DNA of 64,000 nt, taken from contig NW_006768788.1 in assembly GCF_000204055.1 (NCBI RefSeq), positions 447,115 to 511,114 on the forward strand, given 5' to 3'. The notes beneath the pieces were generated by a model, which was not told where the DNA came from, did no database searches, and saw nothing but the letters and a program-made list of their open reading frames with translations. The position numbers were made by a program, and so were the translations under genes. This DNA comes from Melampsora larici-populina 98AG31 (taxonomy: Eukaryota; Basidiomycota; Pucciniomycetes; Pucciniales; Melampsoraceae). Positions 14,618 through 27,299 of this stretch are shown one piece after another (positions within the stretch are counted from its first letter, which is position 1; every line of letters starts with the position of its first letter).

Positions 14618-16230
14618 AGTATATAAAAATTACAAAGTATCGAATACATTAATTGGACTAGTTTCACTTTTTGTGTGTATTCACTGAGATTTATATTTTT
14701 ATCATCACGAGCTTATTAGTATTTTACATGCAGGAAAACCCATTTCGCTGTTCATGAGCATGAAGGAGTTCTGTATATAGCTTGAAATTTTGAATAACGA
14801 GTAGGTATCAAGAGTTGGATAAATTTATAGAAAGATTTTGAGTGTTTTCAATTTCGATGATCAGATGAACAAAATAAAGTAAGAACAGAGAGGGAGACAT
14901 AGGAGATACTTACTCGTCGATGGCGATTTTGGACGCTCCGTAGGGGTTTTCACTTTTGGCAAAAATATCATCGAAAAAAAACAATGCGAGATTCTGAAAA
15001 AGTATAGCAACCAGTAGGGTTGTTCAAGAATCTCGCAGGGGAAACCCAGACTATGGAGATTTCTCTAAGAGCTCTAAATCACAATGTTCAGATTCCTCTC
15101 TTCAACATCCTTGGCTGATGCGCCTGACACTGAGTTGATTTCATTTTCAAATTTCATTTTTGCTTCTACTTCTCAATCACAAGCACCTAGATATTCGAGT
15201 AGATGATCATCATACTTGTATCAGGGTGCGATATTGATTTGGGAGGATAGTTGGAGCTAGTTGAAGGCGTACGAAGAGCACATACGGTCAAGGGAAGGGT
15301 TCAACTTTCTGTGGCTTTCTTGCGTTTGTGAATCATGAAGAACCAGGAGGAGAAGAAACTTCAAGTTCAGATCCTTCGAGCGGTGCAATCCAATCCGGTC
15401 AGGTCTGCAGTTACACTGCTCGGCTACTTGAAAGGGTATCTTGAGCGAAAGAGGGGTAGAGAGGGGCTCTCCGCGAGACAGTTGCACACGGTTGGATTCA
15501 GGTCATGGTCATTCCACAGACTCGATTTTAATTGAGTGGTGAGTAGAAACGCGACATTTACAAGCACCGCATTCATCAAACCAGATGAATTCATCGATCA
15601 CGAAAACCCGAGTCTTGATCAAAATACATCCGACAACTCATAAAAGCTCATGAAGCTCTTTCACTGTCAGGTCGAAACACGAAAATTTCAAAGAAACCAG
15701 TTTTCGGATTGGACTCGCTCAGAGCTCAAAGTTAATGAAGCTGCACGTCACGTCTTGTAAGACTTCATACTCAGATATTGAAGAATGACTCATACTCGGC
15801 TTTCCTCGTTCGTATTGACAATGTTTGTCATCTCAATGATAGAGAAAGTAAATGAAACAAAATGAAGATCATAACGCTTGATACCCGGTTCAAGATGTGA
15901 TCATTCTGAGTTACTCTGAAACTGAAAGCTCAGACCACAAGGTCAGTAAGCAAGCGTATAATACCCTTCATTCTACGTTTTGATTAAGGTTTTTTCTGAT
16001 GGGTTCAAGCTATAAAACCTACGATGAAGAATTTTGTCAAGGTTGGTTTTTAAGAACTTCCAAGATTACTTCCTCGTCTAATCTCACAAATCAAAATCAT
16101 TCTGAATATTTTGAATCAGTATTTATCTCTATATTTTTCTTAGGACAGGGTCTTGATCCCATCTTTTTTATTTATTTATTTGAAAAACTTATCTATCTGT
16201 TTTTGAAAAACATCAAGACTTCAAGAAAAA
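14618..16230. other. Intergenic, no gene supported
   Basis: About 1.6 kb. It should contain the methyltransferase 3' UTR and the glycoside hydrolase promoter and 5' UTR; the last 250 bases are T-rich. A 66-codon plus-strand frame at 15335-15535 and an antisense one at 15257-15487 overlap each other and match nothing I know. No repeat structure recognised. Confidence 0.5.
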
Positions 16231-18383
16231 ATGTTATCATTCGCTATGAGTACCACTACGCTACGACGTCAAGTTTTATTTTTTATTTTGGTTGGTATGA
16301 TTGTTAATCAGGTATTGGCAGTAGGACATCAAACTTCTCACTCCACAATCAGGCGAGCAGTTCAAGAAAGTAAGCTTACACTTTGCTTCTATATATATGT
16401 ATATATGATCCAGAGATGAGTTACCTACCTTCAAAAATTTATTATGTCAAAATATTTTATAGAAAAACGTCATAGAGCTTCTCATCATTCATCTCGAAAG
16501 TTCCACAATCAAAAGAAAGCTAATTCTTATGTCTCGACATCAAAGTAAGTCAAACTTTAATTTACTACAAACTAATATAGAAAACTTATAAGAAATATAG
16601 TACTCTCTTTAAAAAAGTTTCTGATATTTATTCCTTTTTGTGTGTTAAGCAGATCTCAACGTTCGTTAAACGAATCTTGTTCTTCTGACGAAATCCCATC
16701 AGATTTTTCAATTTCAGCTGATTATTCTAAGATTCAATCAGCCAATACTTCAGACTCGGATGCCAATGACTCATCATACGTGACCTCCTCGGGCAACTTG
16801 ACGTCCTCAGGTATACTTCAGACTCGGATGCCAATGACTCATCATACGTGACCTCCTCGGGCAACTTGACGTCCTCAGGTAACTTGACATCCTCGGCGAA
16901 CTCGACGTCTTCGGCTGACTGGACATCCTCGGACAACTTGACTTCGAATTCCAATATCACCTCAGATGATAATTCTACTCCCAACGAAAGTGATGGTTAC
17001 AAGCCGAAGAAGACCAATCGTACTACGATCTCACTAGTCTCCTCAGGTTATGTTTCCACCTCGGATGGGAACCAAACCACCAGTGATTCTGGTAACAACA
17101 ACACCAATGCTACTTCTTCTAGTGCTACAAACCAGACCACCACTGGAACCACTTCGAGTTCACTCACTGGAGTATTTTCCTCAAGTTCTATGAAACAGAA
17201 TGATTTATTGTAAGTTTTGATTCTTCTCCAAAAATTAAATTATTTACACACCAAGCAATTCTATTTTTTTTGTTTCGAAATACAGCTTAGGGTTTTTACC
17301 TGATGATGGTTCATCAGGAGGTGATCGTCAAACAATGGAACAAATCAATTCAGCCCTAAGTTCCAAATCTTCTGGTTATGGTTGGTATTCTCAACTATCC
17401 GCTGGGAAAACGTATGATGGCTCTCAACTCTTGGCCGTCATGGATGATGTGAAAGCTTGTAATTGTGTGTTTCAACCTGCAGTAATGCCTACTTCTGGTT
17501 GGAGTGGGCTTACAAGTGATGATAACAGTCAAGCTGTAGCTATGTGAGTTGTTTCTGTGATTGATTTTTTTTGCTAATTCTTGTTCTCAAAAAGATTTCT
17601 AATTAATTTTTCTTGCGTTTGCTACGCGATTGAATAAATGCACTGTAGTGCTCAAGTGATGAAGAAGTTTACTGATGAAGGGATACCTGTTTGGTTAAGA
17701 TTTGCTCATGAAGTCAACTAGTAAGTATCTTTAAAAAACTTGTTGAATTTTATCCACCTTTTCTTCTTTTACACACGATGAAAATCCTTCAATCTAATTC
17801 ACTTGAATATTTGCAATAGTTATCAAACAGATGGAACTTACCAAGGAACATCAGAAGATTTCAAAAAAGGTTGGGCAGCCGTCTCAGCCGCCATAAAGTC
17901 AATTGCACCAGATGTAAAGATGTGGTGGACACCAAATGTGGCATCAGCAGATGAATATGTAAAATATGAACCTTATGATCTTTCAACAGTTGATTTAGTT
18001 GGTATAGATTTTTATCCTAAAAAACTTACTGGGTCTGATTTTATTGATACCATGAAAGCTTTTCATGATAAGTATGCAGTAGATGGTAGAATGTTTGCGA
18101 TTGGTGAAACTGGGTAAATACAATCTCAAGACGAAAACTTTTTTGGAAATCATTTGCACTGATTTTAACCTTTGTTTTTATTTGAATTCAATTGTCAAAA
18201 AGTCTCGGATATGCAGGTTCAGTTGATGAAAAGTTTAAATGGTTATCAGAAATCGCAGCAGCTAAAAGTTCAATGCCTCAATTTATTACCATGTCATGGT
18301 TTAACTTTCATAAAGAATGGAATTATAGAACTGTAGGAGAAAGTGATCTTAATTCAAAGTTTACTTCTTTTCTTGCTTCTTAA
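16231..18383 (+). CDS. Secreted glycoside hydrolase family 26-like protein (putative beta-mannanase or related glycanase)
   Basis: Likely cleaves beta-linked wall polysaccharides outside the cell (family inference). The ATG at 16231 gives MLSFAMSTTTLRRQVLFFIL and a hydrophobic signal peptide ending near NQVLA. Next comes a basic stretch, then a long Ser/Thr/Asn-rich linker (about 16660-17210). The catalytic domain starts near FLGFLPDDGSSGGD and contains MWWTPNVAS, GIDFYP and MSWFNFHKEWN. RFAHEVN (about 17698-17718) supplies the presumed acid/base Glu and FAIGETG (about 18097-18116) the nucleophile Glu. Introns: about 16370-16462, 16545-16652, the 68-nt case at 16811-16878, 17212-17285, 17544-17648, 17720-17819 and 18115-18201. 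Without removal of 16811-16878 the frame breaks in the linker. TAA at 18383. Substrate unknown. Confidence 0.82.
16745..16881 (+). repeat. Perfect 68-bp tandem duplication forming an intron-like unit
   Basis: Bases 16745-16812 and 16813-16880 are identical, including an internal CCTCAGGTA. The unit is not a multiple of three, so read through it shifts the frame. The second AGGT in each copy creates a GT at 16811 (context CAG/GTATAC) and an AG ending at 16878 (context CCTCAG/GT). Excising exactly 16811-16878 (68 nt) restores the single-copy sequence and joins the upstream and downstream linker frames. Confidence 0.9.
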
Positions 18384-19159
18384 AGCATTTCTTTTTTTTC
18401 ATTTACAATGTACATAGCAGAATCTCTCTGATTTTCTTTATGGTTCAAATATTTTTATTTTCGTTTTGTTTTGTACATATTGCAACTTTCTTTTTCGTAT
18501 TTCTAATCTTTGAAAGATATCTGTACATATTTTTGGATCATGATTTTGAACCTTTTAGTATCTACACATCCTTATCTGTGTACTATATAGCCAAGTCTCT
18601 CAATGTATTTTCAAACTGACAGTATCATTCCTTCAAAAGAATTGTATGCACTCTATCATAACTCTTTGTGTTTGTACATATAAATCTCTTTCATTTCTAT
18701 CCTTTGCGAAGATGACTGTACAATTCTATTGACAATGTACACTTAAACTGATTTTTTCACGCATGTGCTTCCCTATAAACTTTGAACTTGAAGTTGTTCT
18801 TGATATGCCATTCAATGTTCTTGGGATGTCTTAGTTAATATGTACCGACAACCTAAAAATCAGTCTTCTTGGTCTTATGACTTTCAGAACACCGTTCTAA
18901 CACGAAGAAATGTTTCATCTCAAACCCGCTTCACTACCGCAAATTTAATACATTTTGAATATCAGAAAATATATTCGTTTTTACTCAGAAGAAACTCATC
19001 AAGCTGTATTGATGAGCAGAGTGAAGATATAAGTTTGATCACTATTACAACAAATTCATCGAAAAAATCTTCATGTATGACAATCATCTTACTTTTACCA
19101 TACAAACTTTTAAGTTGCAAACCAAAAGAAGCCTTGAAGTGATCCAGTACATCAACTTT
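18384..19159. terminator. Convergent 3' region between hydrolase and TTC1-like genes
   Basis: Both flanking genes end here, so the stretch holds their 3' UTRs. It is T-rich, with repeated TGTACATA-type motifs (about 18400-18740). A 100-codon frame at 18840-19142 lacks recognisable features and I leave it unsupported. Confidence 0.45.
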
Positions 19160-20522
19160 TCAACGTTCAAATGACATAGAATAACCACCGGTCTCATTCT
19201 AAAGTCCAAAAACCAAATCAAAGAAGATCAGTAAACCAAAAACCGAGAGTTCAACAAATCCAGAAAATCCAAAAAAACCAATCGTAATCAACAACAAACT
19301 CACAGGTGTGAATTTGAAATGATCAGTTGAAAGCCCGAATTTTCCTAAAACAGTATTCCCAAGAGTTTTAAGTTTGTCCATCATCTCGGCTTTTTCTTTT
19401 TCACTTCTTTCGGAAATCAATAAAGGTAATCGAGCTTGAGCCAATCTAATTTCTTTAAGGAGTGATACAGGTAGATCTGGAAGATTGGCTAGTGTATTAT
19501 AATCTGATCGGATTTTTGGTTGTGTAGGAAAAAAGAGTTCATTATTTAACTAAAAGGAAGAATCGAGCTATAATCGTGATAGATCTGATGAAGATGGGTA
19601 AGCTTACCATCTAATGCGGCTTGTAAAGATGCCCAGGTATCCAACTTCTCATTTCCTTGCGCTCGCCTATGTAAAGCCTTTTGATAGGCTGGATCATCTC
19701 GTAGAGCTACAGTATCCATCCCATCCAAGTAGTAAGTCAAAGGCGTCAAAAAACAAAGCACAATCACGTGTCAGAGAAGAGACGAGTTATCAAACCAAGC
19801 TCTGAAGAAAGAAGACCGGCTTACAAGCTGTAGATGCCTCCACGGCAGACTTCCAATCTTCCTAGTTCAAAGAGTTCAGTCCAAACCAACACATCATGTT
19901 CTATACTAATTGTATAATGAAAAGACTCTGATCAAATGAAAATAGGATCTGAAAGTTGACTTACAAGTTTGAGATGACAGGCAGCACTATTTGCGTTAAG
20001 AGTAGCTCGTAAATTACATAAACGAGGGTCTAAATTCGATTGTTCCGATTTGATTTGATGATCCAGTTTGTTTTCATTTGATGGTCCTTGCCTAGGTTCA
20101 TGATGAGTTTCATCATTTATCCCATCATTTCGATCATCTGAGAATCCTTCATTTCCAAGTGATAGTGAGGTATTTTGTGTTTCGGATTCATCATGACTTT
20201 TTCCAATTGGAGGTAGTTCAAGTAAAGCTTCATTATAACTATTTAACGCTTTTTGCCAATCTCGTCTACTAAATTGAAGGTTTCCATTTGTTTTAAGTTT
20301 TTCAATTGAACTGATCAAATGTTCTATTGGATCTGTTACTGTATCATGAAATATTAATGATCCTTCTTCTTCTTCTTCCTCTTCTTCGTCTGTTTGACTT
20401 TCTGGTTTTGAGATTGAAATCGTTGGTAATTTTGAACTGTTTGATTTTGGGATGGTTGATTGAGATGATGATGATGATGAAGATGATAGTTCTTCAAATC
20501 TATCGCTATCAGAGCTTGACAT
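19160..20522 (-). CDS. TTC1: Tetratricopeptide repeat protein 1 (TTC1) homologue
   Basis: A TPR adaptor; in other organisms TTC1 binds Hsp90/Hsp70 and G-protein partners (family knowledge). The ATG at 20522 opens a Ser-rich and acidic low-complexity region with a poly-Glu run. TPR helices follow: LKTNGNLQFSRRDWQKALN then SYNEALLELPP, NLRATLNANSAACHLKL, and, after introns, EDWKSAVEAST, YQKALHRRAQGNEKL and WASLQAALDG. The tail RSEKEKAEMMDKLKTLGNTV then LGKFGLSTDHFKFTP is diagnostic of TTC1. The usual short last exon is present: an acceptor at 19199-19200 leads to NETGGYSMSFER and the TGA at 19160, matching the family's conserved Gly-Ser/Gly-Tyr-Ser ending. Reading past the GTGAGT donor after KFTP would give a false hydrophobic tail. 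It shares a 367-bp divergent upstream region with the D-lactate dehydrogenase gene. Confidence 0.85.
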
Positions 20523-20889
20523 TTTCTAGTGAGTATGTTTTATGTTTTCTTGAATCTGTTCTTGTTGTTGACTTTGATAAGAACTTCTTTCAAGGTTTCG
20601 AATCCAATTTCGTATTGGAAAAGTACTCGATCACTTTCACTTTTGACAATTTCAACACGGTCCCGGGTATCCATCACGTCGTCCGGATTTCAAATCACTT
20701 CATTCCTCTTGGTTCGGCTTGAGTTGGATTTGGCAGCTGAACCACCAGACTTCACATCATTGAATATTGAACCAGTCATCCTACTTGCTTATCTCATCTG
20801 ACTTGGAAAACTCTGATACCTGATTTCAAAACCAATCAGAAGTTAATTTCTTTAGTACGAGATTTACTGGGAAGTACAACAATACCCCA
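20523..20889. promoter_or_regulatory. Bidirectional promoter region TTC1-like / D-lactate dehydrogenase
   Basis: Only 367 bp separate the divergent starts at 20522 (minus) and 20890 (plus), so both genes probably share it. No TATA-like or factor motif I can defend. Confidence 0.5.
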
Positions 20890-23800
20890 ATGACATTAGT
20901 CTCAAAGCTCAGATGGACTTTACCGAAGACCATTTCCCTAGGGCCAGGCTCATTACATCCAAGGAAAGATACATTTAGCTTGTCAAGATCATATTCGAGG
21001 ATAGGAAAAAAATGGAATTCAAATTCAACTCGATCAACCGGATCTATGACCCGTATCAATTCGACAAAACGTCCGAAAATCTCAGATCAGAAATGGTCAA
21101 CTGGAATGGTATTTCTTACATCCACTTTGATCGGATCAGTTGTTAGTCACAGTTTACACTCTGTTCAAATCAAAAACACGAAAGAAAGAAAAAAACTTGA
21201 AAGAAAAAAGGATTTTGAATCATGATGATTTGAACATGATGATGATTTATCTAGATGTATGTTGTTGGACTAAAAGCTCAACTACGAGCCAACCCAAAAG
21301 ATCATCAAGAAAACCCATCCGTTAAAGTACCTCTAGAATCCGATTTTAGTGAGGCGTTAGAAACTCTTAAAGGTTTGATTCCTTTGGAATGTATTTCTTG
21401 GAATCGAGATGATCTTTTACTTCATGGTTCATCTGCTTGGAGTTGTTGAGTGTTTTTTGTCTTTCTTTTGGTCAAAGTACTCAATCATTTTCAATCATGG
21501 TCAGAAAGTATCTTATGAACACTCTGGTTTGACTCAATATGGATCATCATAAATGTAGATCATGCTCCAGATTGTCTTCCAGGTGCGATACTATACCCAC
21601 GTTCAACACAAGATGTAGTCAAGATAGTAGAAGTCAGTAATGATGGAAAATCTATTCCAAATCTTCTATATAGAGATCAAACCTGATTTTAGTGAACATT
21701 TTGTTTTGCAGACAGCTAGTAGGTATCACATACCACTGATACCTTACTCTGGTGGAACTTCATTAGAAGGTCATTTCAATCCACCATCATCTGATCTTCA
21801 CACAAATCAATCCAAGAATCAATTCGAATCTATTGAAGAAGAGTTAAAACCGGGTTATTCTTTTACTGTTGATTTTTCTAAACACATGAATCAGATTATA
21901 ACTTTGAATGGTAATCGATCAAACTTCTTGGCCTGACTTCATCTTATCAATCTTGTCATCAGCTTGCTATATACTCACTTTCTACGTGTTTTTCTTTCTT
22001 TCTTTCATAATTCTTTGGGAACAGAATCAGATATGGATGTGGTGGTACAGCCTGGAATAAGTTATGATCAATTAAATGAACAACTTAAAACCCGATGTGC
22101 TTCTTCGAAACTTTTTTTCCCAGTCGATCCAGGGTAAGAGTTTCGAATCCAAGCCTTGTGAAAACCCAAAACTCTTCTTCCTATATAATTAACTTTCATC
22201 CGGCTTTCCTTTGGTTTACAGACCTGGGGCACAGATTGGAGGGATGGTTGGGACTGGTTGTTCGGGTACAAATGCGGTCAAGTAAGTCTTCTTTCTTTTA
22301 TTCAGTACTACTCATCCAACTCCTTCTTGATCTTCTTTCGATCATCTTTCTTTCTGGTGAAAAAGATATGGGACGATGCGAGAAAATGTGATCAATTTGA
22401 CGGCTGTGTTACCGAATGGTCAAGTGATCAAAACCCGTCAACGTGCCAAGTGAGATTCGAACATTGAATGATTGCATTGATCAAAGAGTCCTACCTCAAC
22501 TTGACCTTTGAATATGAATTCTTAACCAGAAAGTCAGCAGCAGGACCCGATCTAACCAAGTTATTCATAGGCTCAGAAGGAACTCTAGGATTGATCACGG
22601 AAGTAACCTTAAAACTTCAACCGATCTTACCCACCTCAGTAGGAGTCAGCCATTTTGAAAATGTCGAATCGGCTACTGAAAGTGTTTTGGAAATCCTTAA
22701 GAATGGCGTTTCGTTGGCTTGTGTTGAGTTATTGGATGATGTGATGATGAAAGCTATTAATGTGAATATGGTTGGGAAGAAATGGGATGAGAAGCCTAGG
22801 TTTGTTAAATCAAATTTAACTGATCTTTCTTATCCTTTTTTGGTTTTGATTTTTTGGTATTTTTTTGAATGTACCTGTAGTCTCTTTTTGAAGTTTTCTG
22901 GTACTCATGAACAAATCAAAGCAGATAAAGAATTAACAGGTAAGTCTTTTTTCAACCGATCCAGCTCAAGGCTTACTCCACCTTAGACTTTTTTGTACTG
23001 AGTTTTCTTACATTCATTCATTCATTTTTTTGTTTGTAAAACTTAAACCTTTTGAATGATAAAAGCTAAGATTATTAAGTCTCATGGTGGATCTAAGATC
23101 AAATTAGCTACATCAGATTCAGAAGCATTAGAAATTTGGGAATCAAGAAAGATGGCCTTATGGTCTTCAATTGATTATGTACCTGGATCAAAAGCTTGGA
23201 CCACAGATGTTTGTAAGCTTATCACTTTTCAAAAAAAAAAATTCTCTCGATTTTTAAATAACTCGAAATACAAGAAACTCTCAAAAAATCATCAACTGAT
23301 TTTTGTTTCTTTATTGGATTCTTGTTTTCCAAACCCAAAAAAGGTGTACCGATCTCAAACTTACCAAAATTAATTTCTAAAACCAAACAAGATTTAATTC
23401 AAAACGGTTTGATTTCGACGATTGTGGGACATGTAGGTGATGGAAATTTTCATTGTATAATCTTATTTAAGAATCATGATGAGTTTTTAAAAACTAAAGA
23501 ATCGGTCGAAAGAATGGTTAGATTGGCTCAAGAATTAGATGGTACTTGTACTGGTGAACATGGTCTGTTTGATCCCCTATGTTGTTTTCTTTCTTTCTTT
23601 TGAAGGCTTTCTCTTTGAATTAATTTTGTTTTTTGTTTTTTCTTTTTCGTTTTGGTTTTTGGTTTGTAGGTGTTGGGTAAGGTTTCTTTATCTTTTTGAA
23701 GTTAAAATCAATCTAATCTTTTATTTTCATCCTTGTGATTTCTTTTTAAATGATCTGATGATATAGTATTGGAAAAAAGGTAAACATCTATTCTTCAAAT

Positions 23801-24015
23801 CTATTCACTCACACCTCAAATTGAACATCTTTGATTTCTTAGTTGACTGATTGGTTTTTTTTGGTTTCGTGATGTTCTCTTAGTGGGCATTAGAAAGAGA
23901 ATTAGGGAAAGGAACAGTTGATCTTTTAAGATCGATTAAACAACTACTTGATCCGAAAAACATTCTCAATCCTGGAAAACTTATACCTGATCCTAAAAAT
24001 GATTCATCACATTAA
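20890..24015 (+). CDS. DLD1: D-lactate dehydrogenase (cytochrome), FAD-linked, mitochondrial
   Basis: Oxidises D-lactate to pyruvate and passes electrons to cytochrome c at the mitochondrial inner membrane (family knowledge). I start at the ATG at 20890: 84 codons of basic, Ser-rich presequence ending MVFLTSTLIGSVV. A GTTAGT donor at 21142 and acceptor at 21253-21254 join this in frame to MYVVGLKAQLRANPKDHQEN, so splicing assembles one transmembrane anchor. Later exons give the FAD (PCMH) domain: DHAPDCLPGAILYPRSTQDV, PYSGGTSLEGHF, VDPGPGAQIGGMVGTGCSGT, KSAAGPDLTKLFIGSEGTLG. The C-terminal domain has WESRKMALWSSIDY, ISTIVGHVGDGNFHCIILF and CTGEHGVGIGKK, then LDPKNILNPGKLIPDP before the TAA at 24015. 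About ten introns; all core motifs present, so it looks functional. Exon 1 and its start are my inference. Confidence 0.88.
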
Positions 24016-24655
24016 CGTTTTTTCATGGATCTAAGGCTTAAAGGGTAAAAATGATGTGAGTTTTTTTCATTGTTCTCTTTCTCAAAGTTTATATCTTTGT
24101 TGATCTTGTATATCAAGTAGCAATCACGGAGCAAATATGTGGTTTGGCTTCAAATGATACAGTTGAAGTGGGTCGAGTTCAATGATAAGAGATTATGCTT
24201 CTATATGAATTGAAATACAATTACAATTGATGATCTCTTAGGTTTCCTTTTTTGTCTTTGATACTTTTTTTACCGAATTTATGTTCTTTCTTTGCTGATC
24301 TGTTGAAAGCGAGAAGAGTTCAGTCAATAACCTCTGTAGATGATTTCCTGATGATCAACCTCTTTGTCTGTACACTTTTCCATATTGTTTCCTTATATGT
24401 TGCATGATTCAAGTTTGTCAAATTTATATTATTAGTGAAGAAAAGAACTATAGGGTGGATTCATTTGGTTTGATAGGTTGGTGTTCGTATTTTAGTGAAC
24501 ACCAACTTTTGATACCACCAATCCATCGAGATAAGAAGTTCGGGTTCGGGTCAGTTGCATGAAGTGGTTGACTTGATGATCGGTATTGGAGAATTGTCAA
24601 GGATGAGGATTCCAAATGAACCGTTTGTCTCTGTAGGCTTAGCTCATGGTCAACA
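24016..24655. promoter_or_regulatory. Intergenic between co-oriented D-LDH and amidohydrolase genes
   Basis: About 640 bp: 3' UTR of the dehydrogenase, then the presumed promoter of the amidohydrolase. No gene or repeat recognised. Confidence 0.45.
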
Positions 24656-27299
24656 ATGAAATCAGAATCCACTTCAACTTCAAAAGAAAACCAAAAACCA
24701 AAAACCAATCATCAGCCCATCTCAGACTTCAATCGAACTTCATGCTTCTTCTTCTTAATAGGTTTGATCGTTCTATTTCTATCATTTCATCATCATCATC
24801 ACCTTTTGAATCATCAAGACAAATTAAAACTTCCTAATCGATTTGGAATTTGTTCACCGACCAAAAAAATCTATACTCTAGAATCACTACAACCTTTTGT
24901 TGAATGTATCGTGATTAAAGATGGATTAATCGTCTTTACTGGTGATCGAACCGATTTACAAAAATTATATATCCTTAGAAATGCAAATCATGAGTCTTTT
25001 TGGAAAACATTGGTTTGGAGGTATCGATCTAGAAGATTACAGTTGATTAGATTACCTGATCATTGGTCTATTTTACCTGGTCAGCCTTTTTCTCTTTTCA
25101 AATGATAATGAAACGACTTCTTTTGTAAGGATCTGATTCTTTGGGTCTTGGGATTTTTTAAAGGCTTGATTGATGCTCATGCTCATCCTCTCGAATATGG
25201 TCAGACTAAGATGGGAGTCAACTTATTAGGTTGTACTTCTACAAAATGTAAATATTTTTCATTGATCATCATGAAAAGAAACCTTTCAAACTTAAGATTA
25301 ATTAAAAAAATGTATCGGTTTTTGAAGGTATTGTGGATCGGATCGTACAACATATTGAAGCTAGACCAGATTTGATCAATGACCCTCAGAAGATGATTTT
25401 TGGTGATGGATGGGATCAAACATTATTCGAACCACAAGAATTTCCAACTGCAGTTGAGTATAAACCCAACTTTCTCGTCTTCCAAATCACCAAATTCTAA
25501 CACATGTTTCTTTTTCTGACCCCCCCCAAAACATATAGGTTGATCTATCTCAAGATCCTTTATTGATCAATAGACTCATTATCTTACGTCGTGTAGATTT
25601 TCATGCGTATTGGTGTTCCAAACCGATTTTAAATCGATTGAATTTATCAAATTCTGATACCAAAATAGATGGAGGTGAAGTTCTGGTTGATCAAGATGGA
25701 AAACCAACTGGAATATTTCTTGATAATGCCATGAATTTAATCGGTAAGATATCGACTTTTTTTAGACTTTTTTGAAAATATAAAAGTTGAATAATAAGCT
25801 CTTGATGTCTCGATGTAATAAAATACAGATAAGTTAATTCCTAAAAGAACTGATGAAGATCGGTTAAAGTATTTAAAAATCACAGCAAAAGAAATGTTAT
25901 CGACCGGTTTGACTGGAGTTCATGATGCTGCAGCCGATTTAGAAACCATTGAGTTTTATAAACGTTTGGATGCGAAAGATCAATTACCATTTAGAATTTA
26001 TGCTATGGTCAATTGTGGTGATGAGTTTTGTGGTGATAAGGTTCAGGTATATGAAGGCTTTAAACTTACGATTAGGTGAGGATTTTTGATAAGTTTTGGA
26101 TTTTGTTTTGTTTTGGATGGTCAACTTGATGAGATGGTTTGAATTTATGACGTGTGGTAGGAGTGTAAAGTTGTTTATTGATGGTGCATTAGGATCTTGG
26201 GGTGCAGCTATGTGGGAACCATATTCAGGCGAGTCTCTTTCCTTACCCTTGACCCCCCCCAAAAAAATCAAACCAATTCAAAGATCTGACCCGATTTTTT
26301 TTCCAAATAGACAATCCAAGTACGAATGGAATCTTAAGAATCGAACCTAAAGTCTTCAAACCATTAATGAAACGATGGGTCAAATCAGGATTTCAAGTCA
26401 ATTCACATGCGATTGGAGATCGAGCCAATAGTTTAGTACTAGATGCTTATGCTGAAATCTTATCAGAATTAGAAGGAAATACCAATCGAGATGGAGATCT
26501 TAATGATTTTAAAAGTTCTAATCCATTAAGACTTAGAATTGAACATGCTCAGGTTTTGAAACCGGCAGATATTGTAAGGATGGGTCAGATGAATATCTTG
26601 GCTAGTGTTCAACCAACACATGGTACGTTTGTTTGGCTTGATGAAATTGATTGGTATACGATTTATAATGATGAATTGATTTCTTATTGGTTGAGATATT
26701 AGCTGTGGCTGATATGGATTATGCTGAAGCAAGATTAGGATCGGATAGGATTCAAGGAGCTTATGCATGGAAAAGTTTACAAGAGTGAGTTTATATTTAA
26801 CAATATAAAATATGTTGGAATGGATTTTGAATGGTTGATCTGTACGATGAATTTGTTTTGTGTGATATGGAATAAAATTTGATAATCATATAGAGCAAAT
26901 GTGACATTGGTATTAGGTTCAGATTTTCCAGTTTCACCAGTTTCACCTTTTTTAGGAATTCATGCAGGATTAAGTCGAAAGAAACCGCTGAAAAATGATT
27001 CATTACGAAAATCAAATCCAGCTTGGTTTCCAAATCAAAGGATTTCAAGTCTTCAAGACATCATTAAAGGATTTACAATCTCATCAAGTTTTTCAAGTTT
27101 TTCTGAAAGTCAACTTGGAAGTTTAAGTCCTGGGAAGTTTGGGGATTTGATGATACTTGATTTGGATTTGATGAATGATCAAGATGATGAGATTAGTCAA
27201 GATGATTTAGAAGATTTGGTTTTGAAGGTTAAAGTTAAAGGAACTATTCTTGGTGGGAAATTAGTTTATGATGATTTAATAGGATTACATTGGGAGTAA
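24656..27299 (+). CDS. Membrane-anchored amidohydrolase (amidohydrolase_3, YtcJ-type)
   Basis: A metal-dependent hydrolase of the urease/dihydroorotase superfamily; substrate unknown. The ATG at 24656 gives a polar N-terminus then a hydrophobic helix FFFLIGLIVLFLSF followed by a His run, suggesting a signal anchor. The family sequence follows: LIDAHAHPLEYGQ (metal-binding HxH, about 25163-25200), FGDGWDQTLFE, RRVDFHAYWCS, GGEVLVDQDGKPTGIFLDNA, GLTGVHDAAADLETIEFYKR, KLFIDGALGSWGAAMWEPYS, GFQVNSHAIGDRANSLVLDA, RLRIEHAQVL, VTLVLGSDFPVSPVSPFLGI and the closing LSPGKFGDLMILD. About ten short introns, one acceptor preceded by a C-run (about 25520). The TAA at 27299 ends a protein of about 600-650 residues, normal for YtcJ proteins. 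All metal ligands appear present. Confidence 0.86.

Noticed and set aside
15257..15535. Small genes on either strand upstream of the GH26-like gene
   Set aside because: The two frames overlap antisense, have no domain, no clear splice or start context and no repeat or family likeness.
19199..19310. Hydrophobic C-terminal tail on the TTC1-like protein
   Set aside because: It is intron read-through after a GTGAGT donor; the family's usual last exon is found at 19160-19198.
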